DNA of 64,000 nucleotides from Natronococcus roseus. GTDB lineage: Archaea; Halobacteriota; Halobacteria; Halobacteriales; Natrialbaceae. A program made the translations under genes and the position numbers. Position 1 is the stretch's first letter. The number at the start of each line of letters is the position of its first letter. Location of the stretch: assembly GCF_043677095.1 (NCBI RefSeq), contig NZ_JBHLJR010000006.1, positions 310,001 through 374,000 on the forward strand, written 5' to 3'. Of the stretch, positions 1-8,124 are shown piece by piece. The notes beneath the pieces were generated by a model. That model had not been told where the DNA came from, ran no database searches, and saw only the letters and a program-made list of their open reading frames with translations.

Positions 1-313
1 GGAGCCGCTCTCGCTTTCGGTTCGCGAGCGAGGGGTCGTCGGACTGGAGGTTGTGGACGAGCGAGACGACGAGCTCGGGCGACTCGAGGTTCGGATTGTG
101 GGCGGCGAGGCGGTCGTAGCAGAGTTCGTCCTGCAAGAGGACGTCGAACCGACGATCGAGTCGGGAGCGGAGGTCGTCCCCGGTCGTCTCCGAGAGGACG
201 ATCACCTCGAGGTCGTCTCCCCGGGCCCGGAGTTCGGCGACGAGCCGGCGATCGTACCGGTACCCCCCCGAGGTCGTCTCGAGGTCGTCGGGAACGACGA
301 GTCCGACCTCCAT
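1..313 (-). CDS. Glycosyltransferase, N-terminal part (cut by window edge)
   Basis: Minus-strand frame open from an ATG at 313 to the window edge; 104 codons are visible. The protein starts MEVGLVVPDDLETTSGGYRY, the type of start seen in GT-B fold glycosyltransferases of family 4, where a Gly-Gly-x-x-x loop follows the first strand and binds the nucleotide sugar. The start codon directly abuts the stop of the PTPS-like gene upstream (stop at 314-316), so the two are co-transcribed. Substrate cannot be told. The missing C-terminal half would carry the donor-binding E-x7-E motif, so the family call rests on the N-terminus only. Confidence 0.7.
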   Translation of the reverse strand, partial: MEVGLVVPDDLETTSGGYRYDRRLVAELRARGDDLEVIVLSETTGDDLRSRLDRRFDVLLQDELCYDRLAAHNPNLESPELVVSLVHNLQSDDPSLANRKRERL

Positions 314-691
314 CTACAGGTCCCGCTCGTGGGCGACGCGGGCGACATCGTCCTCGGCGATTTCGATCCGGAGCTCGGTCGCACCGTCGGGCTCGAGTTC
401 GTCGAGCAGCCGGTCGCCGAACGCGCGGGCGAACCGCTCGGCGCTCGGGTTCGCGTCCTCGAACTCCGGCAGGTCGTTGAGCAGCCGATCCCGGTAGCGG
501 TCGGCGACGGCGTCCATCGCGGCCGTCACCGCGTCGATGTCGACCAGGTACTCGAAGCGGTTCAGCTCCGGCCCCCGGAAGGTCGCCTCGACGGCAAAGT
601 GATGGGAGTGGGGCGCTCCCTCCGGGCCCGGATCGGGAACGGTCAGGTAGTGTTGGGCGACGAGCGACCGGTCGACCGAGACGGCGTACAT
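314..691 (-). CDS. 6-pyruvoyl-tetrahydropterin synthase/QueD family protein
   Basis: 125 residues. His14 in the AQHYL stretch and His28/His30 in PHSHH fit the three zinc-binding histidines of the T-fold PTPS/QueD family, and NPSAERFA (about residues 81-88) matches the conserved Asn-Pro-Ser/Thr-x-Glu segment. Members act on dihydroneopterin triphosphate in pterin or queuosine/archaeosine precursor synthesis. It sits directly upstream of a glycosyltransferase and downstream of an MDR dehydrogenase on the same strand, a context that does not look like a tRNA-modification operon, so a side role in making a small molecule or modified lipid head group is possible. Assignment to the family is firm; the exact substrate is open. 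Confidence 0.8.
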   Translation of the reverse strand: MYAVSVDRSLVAQHYLTVPDPGPEGAPHSHHFAVEATFRGPELNRFEYLVDIDAVTAAMDAVADRYRDRLLNDLPEFEDANPSAERFARAFGDRLLDELEPDGATELRIEIAEDDVARVAHERDL

Positions 692-787
692 GCGAGAGCC
701 TACGAGGCGGATCCCGTAAACTGCTGTGCCGGAACGCCTCCGCGTGCCGTCGGAGCTCGTGTCGATCGTCGTCGCGGTCGGCGACCG

Positions 788-1801
788 TCAGTCGTACGTC
801 AACAGCACCTGGATCGTCGACTCGGGCCGGTTCTCGAGGCGCTCGTAGGCCTCGTCGGCGTCCTCGAGCGGGAACTCGTGGGTTATCAGTCCGGGGAGCT
901 CGAGCTCCCGAAGTCGATCCCAGGTCGTCTCGTGACGGCGGTCTCGATCCCACCGCCCGGAGAGGTCGGGCGCGATGGTGCTCACCTGGCTGCTCCGGAC
1001 GTCGATCCGATTGCGGTGGAAGCGACCGCCGAGGTCGACCGTCGCCGGCTTCGTCCCGTACCACGAGCCGACGAGGACCCGACCGTCGAACCCCGTCGTC
1101 GAGATCGCGTCGTCGAGCGCGTCGGGGTTGCCCGACAGCTCGTAGGTGAGATCCGCCCGTCCGCCGGCGACCTCGTCGAACCGCTCGGCGGCGTCGCCTC
1201 CCTCGGGATCGAGCGCCCGATCCGCGCCGAACGTCGCTGCGAGTTCGCGGCGCCGCTCGTACCGGTCGAAGACGACGAGTTCCTCGAGGGGGAAGCGGGC
1301 GAGCAGCGCCGTCGTCAGGAGGCCGACGACGCCCTGTCCGAACACGGCTACCCGTTCGCCCAGCAGCGGACGGCCATCGAGGACGAACGTGGCCGCCGTC
1401 TCGAGGGTCGCAAAGAGCGCGGCCTCGCGGGGGTCGACGGTCTCCGGAATCGGAAGCAGTTCGTCGGGGGAGCGACAGAAGTGGCTCTCGTGGGGGTTGT
1501 ACGCGAACACCTGGCGCTCGAGCCAGTCACCGTCGACCCGGTCGCCGACCGCGGTGACGGTGCCGACGGCCGCGTAGCCGTACGAAAGTGGGTAGGACAG
1601 ATCCCCGTTGAGAGCGTCGAGTTCGGCGTCGGCTTCGAGATCGGCGGGTGCCTCGCCCCGGTAGAGCAGTCCTTCTGTACCGGCGCTGATCGCCGAGACG
1701 GCCGTTCGGACCCGCACCTCGTCGGGGCCGGGTCCCGGAACCGGGGCGGTCCGAACGGCTACCGAGCCGGGGGCGGTAAAGGAGAGTCGACGCGCGTTCA
1801 T
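788..1801 (-). CDS. Medium-chain dehydrogenase/reductase (zinc-type alcohol dehydrogenase-like)
   Basis: 337 residues with the two-domain MDR layout: an N-terminal GroES-like half containing AGTEGLLYRGEAP and a Rossmann NAD(P) domain with VFGQGVVGLL (about residues 153-162). The catalytic zinc ligands of classical alcohol dehydrogenases are not obvious; the Cys-x-x-Cys structural zinc lobe is absent, as in the shorter bacteriochlorophyllide/sorbitol-type MDR members. It lies 96 bases upstream of the PTPS-like gene in the same direction and probably belongs to the same transcription unit. Substrate unknown. Confidence 0.75.
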   Translation of the reverse strand: MNARRLSFTAPGSVAVRTAPVPGPGPDEVRVRTAVSAISAGTEGLLYRGEAPADLEADAELDALNGDLSYPLSYGYAAVGTVTAVGDRVDGDWLERQVFAYNPHESHFCRSPDELLPIPETVDPREAALFATLETAATFVLDGRPLLGERVAVFGQGVVGLLTTALLARFPLEELVVFDRYERRRELAATFGADRALDPEGGDAAERFDEVAGGRADLTYELSGNPDALDDAISTTGFDGRVLVGSWYGTKPATVDLGGRFHRNRIDVRSSQVSTIAPDLSGRWDRDRRHETTWDRLRELELPGLITHEFPLEDADEAYERLENRPESTIQVLLTYD

Positions 1802-1910
1802 CCGCCCCTCCCGGGGTCGGCGTCGACGTCAGCGGAGGCGTCCGGTTCGTGGTGGGGAGCAATCACGGTACGGGACGGTTCCGCGGGGAGATACTTGGTC
1901 GTTGTCCGTG

Positions 1911-2660
1911 CTACGGTAGGTCGTAGCCACAGACGGCGAGCCAGTCCCGACAGAAGTTCGCGAGGAACGGCACCGTGACGACCGCGGCGACCGCGTAGGA
2001 GATCGACCGTCCGGGGACCGGCGCCAGCGCGAGCCAGACGGCGGCCATCGCCAGCGCGCCGAGCGGGCGCCGCACCCGGCTGGGCGGCAACTCGAGGACG
2101 GGCCGGCCGCGTCGCCGTCGCCACCACGAGCCCAGCACGAACAGGTACCGCGCCGCACCCACGGCAAGGAACGCGAGCGGGACCGCGTCGGCGACGACGG
2201 CGACGACCGAGCCGACGAGGACGACCAGTCCGTCCATCTCGACGTCGAGTCGCGCCCCGAGTTCGGTCGTCGAATCGGTCGCCCGCGCGAGGAGGCCGTC
2301 GACGGCGTCGAGCCCGGCCGCGAGCGCGAACAGAACCGCCGGCGCCCACGCGGCCGGGCCGTCGGGCGTCGGGACGACGAGGAAGCCGGCCAGAACCGCG
2401 ACCGCTCCACCGCGTGCGAGGGTCACCCACGTCGCGGATGTAAGCGGTCGGGTGCTGGCGCGATCGATCGTTCGGAACAACAGCACGGATTCGAGGACGA
2501 GAACGCCCGCGACGATCCCCAGAAAGGTGATCGTCGGTCCATTTGGCCAGATCATCTCGAGGGCGAACAGCGCGAGGAGCGCGGCCGTGACACAGCCCGC
2601 CGTGGCCCGTCCCCACTGGGGGACCGTCGGGCGTCGTCGCTCGAGGGGATCGGTCGTCAC
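1911..2660 (-). CDS. CDP-alcohol phosphatidyltransferase family membrane protein
   Basis: 249 residues with several hydrophobic segments. The segment DAVDGLLAR followed by G and two Asp (about residues 117-142) fits the family signature D-x2-D-G-x2-A-R-x8-G-x3-D-x3-D exactly, so it should transfer an alcohol phosphate from a CDP-activated donor, as in phospholipid head-group synthesis. I chose the GTG at 2660: it overlaps the stop of the preceding gene (GTGA, 2657-2660), a usual coupled arrangement, whereas frames opening further upstream run through that gene. Together with the glycosyltransferase, PTPS-like and MDR genes downstream it may form a small lipid or glycoconjugate cluster (inference). 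Confidence 0.85.
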   Translation of the reverse strand: MTTDPLERRRPTVPQWGRATAGCVTAALLALFALEMIWPNGPTITFLGIVAGVLVLESVLLFRTIDRASTRPLTSATWVTLARGGAVAVLAGFLVVPTPDGPAAWAPAVLFALAAGLDAVDGLLARATDSTTELGARLDVEMDGLVVLVGSVVAVVADAVPLAFLAVGAARYLFVLGSWWRRRRGRPVLELPPSRVRRPLGALAMAAVWLALAPVPGRSISYAVAAVVTVPFLANFCRDWLAVCGYDLP

Positions 2661-3037
2661 GGCTCTCGCTCCCCACGGGCCAGCAGAACGACGAGCGCGA
2701 CGATCAACAGCGTCTGTGCGACCTTGTCGACCGCGCCGGCGGCCGTGACGTCGGCGATTCCCGTCGGCTCGTTGACGACGTACCAGAGGACGATCTGGGC
2801 GCCGGTAAAGGGAATGCCGACGAGATAGACGAGACGGCGTCGGCGGTCGGTGAGGACGAACCAGAGTCCGAGCAGGAACCCCGCGGTCGCGACCAGGAAG
2901 GCGCCGCCCATCCAGTGGGGCAGAAAGGAGAGTCCGAGGAGCAGGTGGACCGCGGCGGTCACCGCCGCCAGCCCGATCGCCGCCCAGTGGGTCGGCGTGA
3001 GCGACTCGAACTCGAGGTCGGCGGCGGGGTCGGCCAT
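2657..3037 (-). CDS. Small four-helix membrane protein, uncharacterised haloarchaeal type
   Basis: 126 residues. After a short acidic N-terminus come about four hydrophobic stretches (roughly residues 17-38, 43-62, 68-90 and 100-120), separated by short loops with a basic cluster DRRRRL. No catalytic motif is visible. It is the first gene of the minus-strand unit that continues into the CDP-alcohol phosphatidyltransferase, with a 4-base overlap, so it may work with that enzyme in the membrane. It resembles the many small haloarchaeal DUF membrane proteins; no function is proposed. Confidence 0.7.
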   Translation of the reverse strand: MADPAADLEFESLTPTHWAAIGLAAVTAAVHLLLGLSFLPHWMGGAFLVATAGFLLGLWFVLTDRRRRLVYLVGIPFTGAQIVLWYVVNEPTGIADVTAAGAVDKVAQTLLIVALVVLLARGEREP

Positions 3038-3130
3038 ACCGAACGTACCGGAGGCGGGGAAAAACGCCTTTCGGCGCGCGGGCTCGTCGCCCGGCTACGG
3101 GCCGGAGACACACGGGCAGGACAGTTCGAC

Positions 3131-3140
3131 GGGTTTAAGT
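3131..3140 (+). promoter_or_regulatory. TATA-box promoter of the rpl1-rpl10-rpl12 operon
   Basis: GGGTTTAAGT with a purine-rich BRE-like GAC just before it. An initiation site about 26 bases downstream would fall near 3160, giving a leader of about 65 bases before the L1 start codon, similar in size to the leader described for the halobacterial L1 operon. Confidence 0.6.
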
Positions 3141-3166
3141 CCGGCATCCCACTTCGTTCAACAGAG

Positions 3167-3223
3167 ACAGGCGCAGCCTGTTTCACTGACCCGTAGGAGC
3201 ACTCCTGCGTACTACGGAGGTGA
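3167..3223 (+). promoter_or_regulatory. Structured 5' leader of rpl1 with Shine-Dalgarno site; candidate L1 autoregulatory region
   Basis: Two hairpins can be read: ACAGGC-GCA-GCCTGT (3167-3181) and CGTAGGA-GCAC-TCCTGCG (3192-3209, one G-U pair). They are followed by a near-perfect Shine-Dalgarno sequence GGAGGTGA (3216-3223) three bases before ATG, unusual in a genome where most genes look leaderless. In archaea L1 represses its own operon by binding an mRNA copy of its 23S rRNA site; placing the site here is inference. Confidence 0.5.
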
Positions 3224-3226
3224 ACG

Positions 3227-3859
3227 ATGGCAGATTCGGATATTCAAACAGCAGTCACTCGCGCACTCGAGGACGCACCCGATCGGAACTTCACCGAGAC
3301 GGTCGACCTCGCGATTAACCTGCGCGATCTCGACCTGAACGAACCGTCGAACCGTGTCGATGAGTCGGTCGTCCTGCCGTCCGGAACCGGCCAAGAGACC
3401 AAGATCGTCGTCATCGCCGAGGGCGAGACCGCAGTCCGCGCCGAAGAGGTCGCGGACGAGGTACTCTCGGAGAGCGACGTGGCCGATCTGGACGACGACG
3501 AGGCCAAAGACCTCGCGGACGAGACTCAGTTCTTCATCGCCGAGGAGGCGATGATGCAAGATATCGCTCGATACCTGGGTACCGTCCTGGGTCCTCGAGG
3601 GAAGATGCCGGACCCGCTCGGTCCCGACGACGACGTCGTCGAGACCGTCAACCGGCTCAAAAACACCGTGCAAATCCGCTCCCGGGACCGCCGCACGTTC
3701 CACACGCGCGTCGGTGCCGAGGACATGGACGCCGAGGACATCTCGGACAACATCGACGTGATCCTCCGGCGCCTGCACGCCGACCTCGAGAAGGGGCCCC
3801 AGAACATCGATACCGTCTACGTGAAGACGACGATGGGCCCGTCCGTGGAGGTGGCCTGA
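3227..3859 (+). CDS. rpl1: Large-subunit ribosomal protein L1 (uL1)
   Basis: 210 residues, full length. It contains the LGPRGKMPDPL segment (about residues 122-132), the family's signature loop, and the C-terminal VYVKTTMGPSVEV strand. L1 binds helix 77 of 23S rRNA and forms the mobile stalk that helps release deacylated tRNA. First gene of the classic archaeal L1-L10-L12 operon; L10 begins one base after the stop region. It is preceded by a structured leader and a strong ribosome-binding site, consistent with autoregulation by its own product. Its acidic composition is typical of haloarchaeal ribosomal proteins. Confidence 0.98.
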   Translation: MADSDIQTAVTRALEDAPDRNFTETVDLAINLRDLDLNEPSNRVDESVVLPSGTGQETKIVVIAEGETAVRAEEVADEVLSESDVADLDDDEAKDLADETQFFIAEEAMMQDIARYLGTVLGPRGKMPDPLGPDDDVVETVNRLKNTVQIRSRDRRTFHTRVGAEDMDAEDISDNIDVILRRLHADLEKGPQNIDTVYVKTTMGPSVEVA

Positions 3860-3860
3860 G

Positions 3861-4904
3861 ATGAGCGCAGAGGCCGAGCGCAAGACCCAGAACCTTCCCC
3901 AGTGGAAGAAAGAGGAGGTCGACGAGCTCAGCGAACTCATCGAGAGCTACGAGAGCGTCGGCATCGTCGGCATCGCCGGCATTCCGAGCAAACAGCTCCA
4001 GGACATGCGTCGCGACCTGCACGGCAGCGCCGAGCTGCGAGTTAGCCGTAACACCCTGCAGGTCCGTGCGCTCGAGGAGGCCGACCTCGACGACCTCGTC
4101 GAACAGATCGAGGGACAGGTCGGGCTCGTCGGTACGAACGACAACCCGTTCGCGCTCTACAAGGAGCTCGAGGCGTCGAAGACCCCCGCCCCGATCAACG
4201 AGGGCGAGGTGGCGCCCAACGACATCGTGATCCCCGAAGGGGACACCGGTGTCGACCCGGGGCCGTTCGTCGGTGAGCTCCAGAGCATCGGCGCCAACGC
4301 TCGGATTCAGGACGGCTCGATCAAGGTCATGGAGGACTCGACGGTCCTCGAGGCCGGCGAGGAGGTTACCGCCGACCTCGCGAACGTCCTCAACGAGCTG
4401 GGTATTGAGCCCAAGGAAGTCGGGCTCGACCTTCGCGCCGTCGTGGCCGAAGGGACCCTCTTCGACCCCGAGGATCTCGACATCGACGTCGAGGCCTACG
4501 AGAGCGACATCCAGGCGGCGGCCGCCGGCGCCCGGAACCTCTCGATCAACGCGAGCTACCCGACCGAGGCGACGGCGCCGACCCTCATCGCCAAGGCCAC
4601 GGGCGAGGCCAAGAGCCTCGGCCTGCAGGCCGCGATCGAGGACGAGGCGCTCATGCCCGACCTCGTCGGCAAGGCCGACGCGCAGCTTCGCGCGCTCGCG
4701 GCCCAGATCGACGACGAGGAGGCCCTGCCCGAGGAACTGCAGGGCGTCGAGGCACCCGCCGAGTCCGCGTCGGCTGACGACGCGGACGAGGACGACGAAT
4801 CGGCAGACGACCAGGAAGCCGAGGCCGACGAGGCCGACACCGACGATGACGACGACGACGAGGACGGCGGTGGCGGCGAAGGGCTCGGTGCGATGTTCGG
4901 ATAA
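3861..4904 (+). CDS. rpl10: Large-subunit ribosomal protein L10 / acidic stalk protein P0 (uL10)
   Basis: 347 residues. The N-terminal rRNA-binding domain carries GIAGIPSKQLQDMRRDL and the conserved VSRNTL motif; the C-terminal half has the archaeal P0 extension to which L12 dimers bind. It ends in a very acidic tail and the GLGAMFG peptide, shared with L12 (GLGELFG) and known to recruit translation factors in archaeal stalks. The ATG follows the L1 stop by one base and the L12 gene starts 20 bases after its stop, so translation is probably coupled within the operon. Confidence 0.98.
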   Translation: MSAEAERKTQNLPQWKKEEVDELSELIESYESVGIVGIAGIPSKQLQDMRRDLHGSAELRVSRNTLQVRALEEADLDDLVEQIEGQVGLVGTNDNPFALYKELEASKTPAPINEGEVAPNDIVIPEGDTGVDPGPFVGELQSIGANARIQDGSIKVMEDSTVLEAGEEVTADLANVLNELGIEPKEVGLDLRAVVAEGTLFDPEDLDIDVEAYESDIQAAAAGARNLSINASYPTEATAPTLIAKATGEAKSLGLQAAIEDEALMPDLVGKADAQLRALAAQIDDEEALPEELQGVEAPAESASADDADEDDESADDQEAEADEADTDDDDDDEDGGGGEGLGAMFG

Positions 4905-4923
4905 CTAACTCGAGGTAACTACA

Positions 4924-5277
4924 ATGGAATACGTTTACGCTGCACTCATCCTGAACGAGACGGACGAAGAGATCAACGAAGACAACCTGACGAACGTGCT
5001 CGACGCCGCCGGCGTCGACGTCGAGGAGTCCCGCGTCAAGGCGCTCGTCGCCGCGCTCGAGGACGTCGACATCGACGACGCGGTCTCGGAAGCCGCCGCC
5101 GTCCCCGCTGGCGGTGCCGCCGCTGGCGGCGCCGCCGCGGGTGGCGCTGCAGCCGACGAGGGCGCAGCCGACGAGGAAGCCGACGAGGCCGGCGAGGCCG
5201 AAGCGGAAGAAGAAGACGACGACGACGACGAAGACGAGGAGGCCGGCGGCGAGGGCCTCGGCGAACTCTTCGGCTAA
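4924..5277 (+). CDS. rpl12: Large-subunit ribosomal protein L12 (P1-type acidic stalk protein)
   Basis: 117 residues, archaeal/eukaryal P1-type rather than bacterial L7/L12. N-terminal helical dimerisation domain begins MEYVYAALIL; then an Ala/Gly-rich hinge (GGAAAGGAAAGG, about residues 62-76), an acidic run and the conserved factor-binding tail ending GLGELFG. Several dimers bind the L10 C-terminus to make the stalk that recruits elongation factors. Last gene of the operon, followed by a T-tract terminator. Confidence 0.98.
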   Translation: MEYVYAALILNETDEEINEDNLTNVLDAAGVDVEESRVKALVAALEDVDIDDAVSEAAAVPAGGAAAGGAAAGGAAADEGAADEEADEAGEAEAEEEDDDDDEDEEAGGEGLGELFG

Positions 5278-5306
5278 GTCGCGACGCGACGATTTCGACT
5301 GATCCC

Positions 5307-5315
5307 GTATTTTTC
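5307..5315 (+). terminator. T-tract terminator after rpl12
   Basis: GTATTTTTC about 30 bases after the rpl12 stop codon. Archaeal RNA polymerase terminates at short U-runs without an obligatory hairpin; this position fits the end of the L1 operon and precedes the next promoter. Confidence 0.5.
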
Positions 5316-5362
5316 GAGCTGCTACGTTTCAGCGGTAGCGCCGCGCAACGGATCGGTGCTCG

Positions 5363-5371
5363 AGTTTAAAT
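5363..5371 (+). promoter_or_regulatory. TATA-box promoter of the TctA-like permease gene
   Basis: AGTTTAAAT centred about 28 bases upstream of the ATG at 5396, so transcription should start at or next to the start codon (leaderless mRNA). This supports the chosen start. Confidence 0.55.
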
Positions 5372-5395
5372 CCGAAGCCGGGGCCAACGACGGCG

Positions 5396-6625
5396 ATGGT
5401 CGAGCTCGTCGGAGATCCGGGGCTGGCGCTACACCTGCTCGCCTGGATCCTCGCGGGCTCGGCACTGGGTACGCTGAGCGGGCTCGTACCGGGGCTCCAC
5501 GCCAACAACTTCGCGCTGTTGCTCGCCGGGGTCGCCCCCGCGGTTCCCGGGCCGCCGCTGTTCGTCGGCGCGGGAATGCTCGCGGCCGGCGTCGTCCACA
5601 CCTTTCTGAACGCCGTGCCCGCGATGGCGCTCGGCGTTCCCGACGCCGAGATGGCCGTCACCGCCTTGCCGGGCCACCGGATGGTGCTCGCGGGGAGAGG
5701 GTACGAGGCGATCCGCCTCTCGGCGCTCGGCAGTCTGCTCGCCGTCCTCGTCGCGATCCCGCTCGCGGTGCCGATCACCTGGGGCGTGACCGCGGCGTAT
5801 CCGACGATCAGGAGCAACCTCTCGCTGTTGCTCGCGGCGATCGTTGTCGCGTTGATCGCCTCCGAGCGGACCTGGCGCGGCCGAGCCGGCGGAGCGCTCT
5901 CCTTCGGGCTCGCGGCGATCCTCGGCGCGGCGACGCTCGATCTCTCACCTGACGCGCCCCTCGAGGCCGGAGGCACCCTCGCACCGCTGTTCGCGGGGCT
6001 GTTCGGCGCGCCCGTGCTGATCGACGCGATCCGGGGCAGCGGGATCCCGTCCCAGGAGTCGGCGACGATCGCGATGCCGCGCTGGCTCGTCGGCGCGACC
6101 GCGCTCGCCGGCGCCGTCGCGGGCGCGGTCGTCGGCTACCTGCCGGGGATCTCCGCTGCGATCGCCGCCGTCGCGGTGCTCGTGTTCGTCCCTGGCGACG
6201 CGGGCGATCGGGGGTACATCGTCGCCACCAGCGGGGTCGACACGGCGAATACCATATTCGCGCTGTTCGCCCTGCTCGCGATCGGTCAGCCCCGAACCGG
6301 GGTGATGGTCGCCTTCGAGAACGTCGGCGCACCCCTCGAGCTTCCCGTCCTGCTGTCGGGCGTGCTCATCGCCGGCGTCGTCGGCTTCGTCGTCGTGATT
6401 ACCGCGGGGGACGCCTACCTCGAACTCGTCGGCCGGACGGAGTACTGGAAGATCTCGGCGGCGGTTCTCGGTCTGCTGGTCGTCCTCTCCTATCTCTTCA
6501 CCGGCCTTCTCGGGATCCTGGTCTTCGTCGTCGCGGCGGCGATCGGGATGGTTCCGGTTCGGCTCCGGGCCAGACGGGTCCACCTGATGGGGGTGCTGAT
6601 CGGGCCGCTGATGCTCGGCGTCTAA
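5396..6625 (+). CDS. TctA/DUF112-type permease (tripartite tricarboxylate transporter large subunit-like)
   Basis: 409 residues, almost entirely hydrophobic with about ten to twelve membrane segments. The GTLSGLVPGLHANN segment (about residues 27-40) and the repeated VGYLPGISAA segment (about 243-252) fit the two inverted-repeat Gly-x-x-P-G-x loops of the TctA family. Bacterial TctA works with TctB and the periplasmic binder TctC; neither partner is encoded nearby, and archaeal members commonly stand alone. Substrate unknown, probably an organic anion. The start is supported by a TATA box at leaderless spacing. Confidence 0.75.
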   Translation: MVELVGDPGLALHLLAWILAGSALGTLSGLVPGLHANNFALLLAGVAPAVPGPPLFVGAGMLAAGVVHTFLNAVPAMALGVPDAEMAVTALPGHRMVLAGRGYEAIRLSALGSLLAVLVAIPLAVPITWGVTAAYPTIRSNLSLLLAAIVVALIASERTWRGRAGGALSFGLAAILGAATLDLSPDAPLEAGGTLAPLFAGLFGAPVLIDAIRGSGIPSQESATIAMPRWLVGATALAGAVAGAVVGYLPGISAAIAAVAVLVFVPGDAGDRGYIVATSGVDTANTIFALFALLAIGQPRTGVMVAFENVGAPLELPVLLSGVLIAGVVGFVVVITAGDAYLELVGRTEYWKISAAVLGLLVVLSYLFTGLLGILVFVVAAAIGMVPVRLRARRVHLMGVLIGPLMLGV

Positions 6626-6728
6626 CGGTCAGTTGCGGTGCGACGTAGCATCGACCCGTCAGCCGGATACGTTTCCGCGTATGCAAATTATTAATAGTTA
6701 GGAATGGTGTCGCACGACTCGAGCATCC

Positions 6729-7172
6729 ATGGTTGACGCTACTATCGACGTCCTGTACCGCGGCGGACTCGAGTGCGACCAGAACTACATGATCGAGGGA
6801 CAGACGCTCGCCAGTCACGACGAGCCGAACCCGGACCTCGACTACGATGAGATCCCGGTCTGGAACCTCGTCACCGCGAGCGACCCCGAACGGTTCGCCG
6901 AGGTCGCCGAGATGCTCGGCGCCGACACCGACGGCGTCGGAACGCGGGCGGCGGCCGACCTGGCCAGGTCGGAGTACGTCCGGCTCCAGCAGGACCTGAA
7001 CGTCATCCCGAGCGGGCTCGCCGAACTCGCCGACGTCGACGAGGAGGACGTCGACTGGCTCGCGAATCAGACGGTCGAGACCCAGCAGCGGCTGTTGCGG
7101 TGTAACCCTCGACCCGTGACCAAGGAGGACGCCGCCGACATCTTCCGGGACGCACTGCACAACTGGGAGTGA
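6729..7172 (+). CDS. Conserved haloarchaeal protein of unknown function
   Basis: 147 residues, acidic, no membrane segments or signal peptide. Two cysteines (Cys18 and Cys125 by eye) and a compact alpha/beta pattern are all that can be seen; it begins MVDATIDVLYRGGLECDQNY. I do not recognise the family. An AT-rich stretch ATTATTAATAG about 40 bases upstream is the likely TATA region. It is a lone gene between the TctA-like permease and the convergent BtpA gene. The acidic composition and codon pattern argue it is real. Confidence 0.65.
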   Translation: MVDATIDVLYRGGLECDQNYMIEGQTLASHDEPNPDLDYDEIPVWNLVTASDPERFAEVAEMLGADTDGVGTRAAADLARSEYVRLQQDLNVIPSGLAELADVDEEDVDWLANQTVETQQRLLRCNPRPVTKEDAADIFRDALHNWE

Positions 7173-7185
7173 CGTCCGCCCCGTC

Positions 7186-8016
7186 TCACGATCCCGCTGT
7201 TCCTCGAGCCGCGACGAGCTCCTCGACCCGTTCGCTCGAGACTGGATTCGTCGTCTCGCCGCCCTCCTTGAGTGCCGTGCCGACGACGACGCCGTCGGCG
7301 CCGGCTGCGAGACAGTCCCCGAGCGTCTCGCTCGTCACGCCGCTGCCGACGAGCACCGGCACCTCGAGCCCGTGTTCTGAAAGCGTCTCGGCGACGCGTT
7401 CGACGTCCTCGAGGGCCGTCTCCGCGCCCGTTCCGGGCCCCGAGACGATCACGCCGTCGGCACAGCCCCGCTCTGCGGTCTCGAGGGCCGCCAGTCCGAT
7501 ATCGTCCTCGCCGACGGGCGCCGCGTGCTTGACGTGGACGTCTGCAAGGATCGCGACGTCGGCAGCGATCCGCTCGCGGAGGCGCACGGTCTCGTGGGCC
7601 CGGCCCTCGAGGACGCCCTGATCCGTGGCGGCGGTTCCGACGTGGACGTTGACCCGGACGAAGTCGGCGCCAACGGCGGCGGCGACCGACAGCGCGGCCT
7701 CGGCGTCGTTGCGGAGGACGTTGACTCCCACCGGGACGTCGACCGCGTCGGTCAGTTCGGCTGCGATAGCGGTCAGCTCCGCGACGGTGTGGGTCGGCAC
7801 GTCCTCGGGGTAGAACGGTGCGTCCCCGAAGTTCTCGACGACGATCCCGTCGATCCCGCCGGCCTCGAGCCGACGGGCGTCCTTGAGAGCTCGCTCGCGG
7901 ATCGCCTCCCGACCGTCGTCCACGTCGTACCCCGGCGCGCCGGGGAGCGGGGGAAGGTGTACCATTCCGATAACGGGACGGGAGGCGTCGAAGCGCTCGA
8001 GGAAGTCCCTGGTCAT
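7186..8016 (-). CDS. btpA: BtpA/SgcQ family protein
   Basis: 276 residues with a TIM-barrel-like pattern. GMVHLPPLPGAPGY (residues 17-30), VENFGDAPFY, and the phosphate-binding-like GSGVTSETL near the C-terminus are hallmarks of the BtpA family, named for a cyanobacterial factor needed for stable photosystem I. In archaea there is no photosystem and the role is unknown; a small-molecule enzyme is likely. Convergent with the hypothetical gene on the left (13-base gap). A TATA-like CTTATTCG on the minus strand at 8040-8047 gives near-leaderless spacing. Confidence 0.85.
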   Translation of the reverse strand: MTRDFLERFDASRPVIGMVHLPPLPGAPGYDVDDGREAIRERALKDARRLEAGGIDGIVVENFGDAPFYPEDVPTHTVAELTAIAAELTDAVDVPVGVNVLRNDAEAALSVAAAVGADFVRVNVHVGTAATDQGVLEGRAHETVRLRERIAADVAILADVHVKHAAPVGEDDIGLAALETAERGCADGVIVSGPGTGAETALEDVERVAETLSEHGLEVPVLVGSGVTSETLGDCLAAGADGVVVGTALKEGGETTNPVSSERVEELVAARGTAGS

Positions 8017-8039
8017 ACCGGCACTGTTCCCGCGACCCG

Positions 8040-8099
8040 AATAAGCGGTCCGTTCTCCCGTCTCACACCGGCAAACGCGTCGGCCTCCGGGGTGGTTAA
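8040..8099. promoter_or_regulatory. Divergent promoters of btpA (minus) and OYE-family oxidoreductase (plus)
   Basis: On the minus strand a TATA-like CTTATTCG lies at about 8040-8047, 25-30 bases before the btpA ATG. On the plus strand GGTTAACC at about 8092-8099 lies 26-33 bases before the oxidoreductase ATG. Both spacings suit leaderless transcripts. Confidence 0.4.
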
Positions 8100-8124
8100 C
8101 CCTCGAGAGCCGTAACGACGACTG

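Noticed and set aside
53..1978. Open plus-strand frame of 641 codons opposite the PTPS and dehydrogenase genes
   Set aside because: Val/Gly/Arg-rich low-complexity translation typical of antisense frames in GC-rich DNA; the minus-strand genes have clear motifs.
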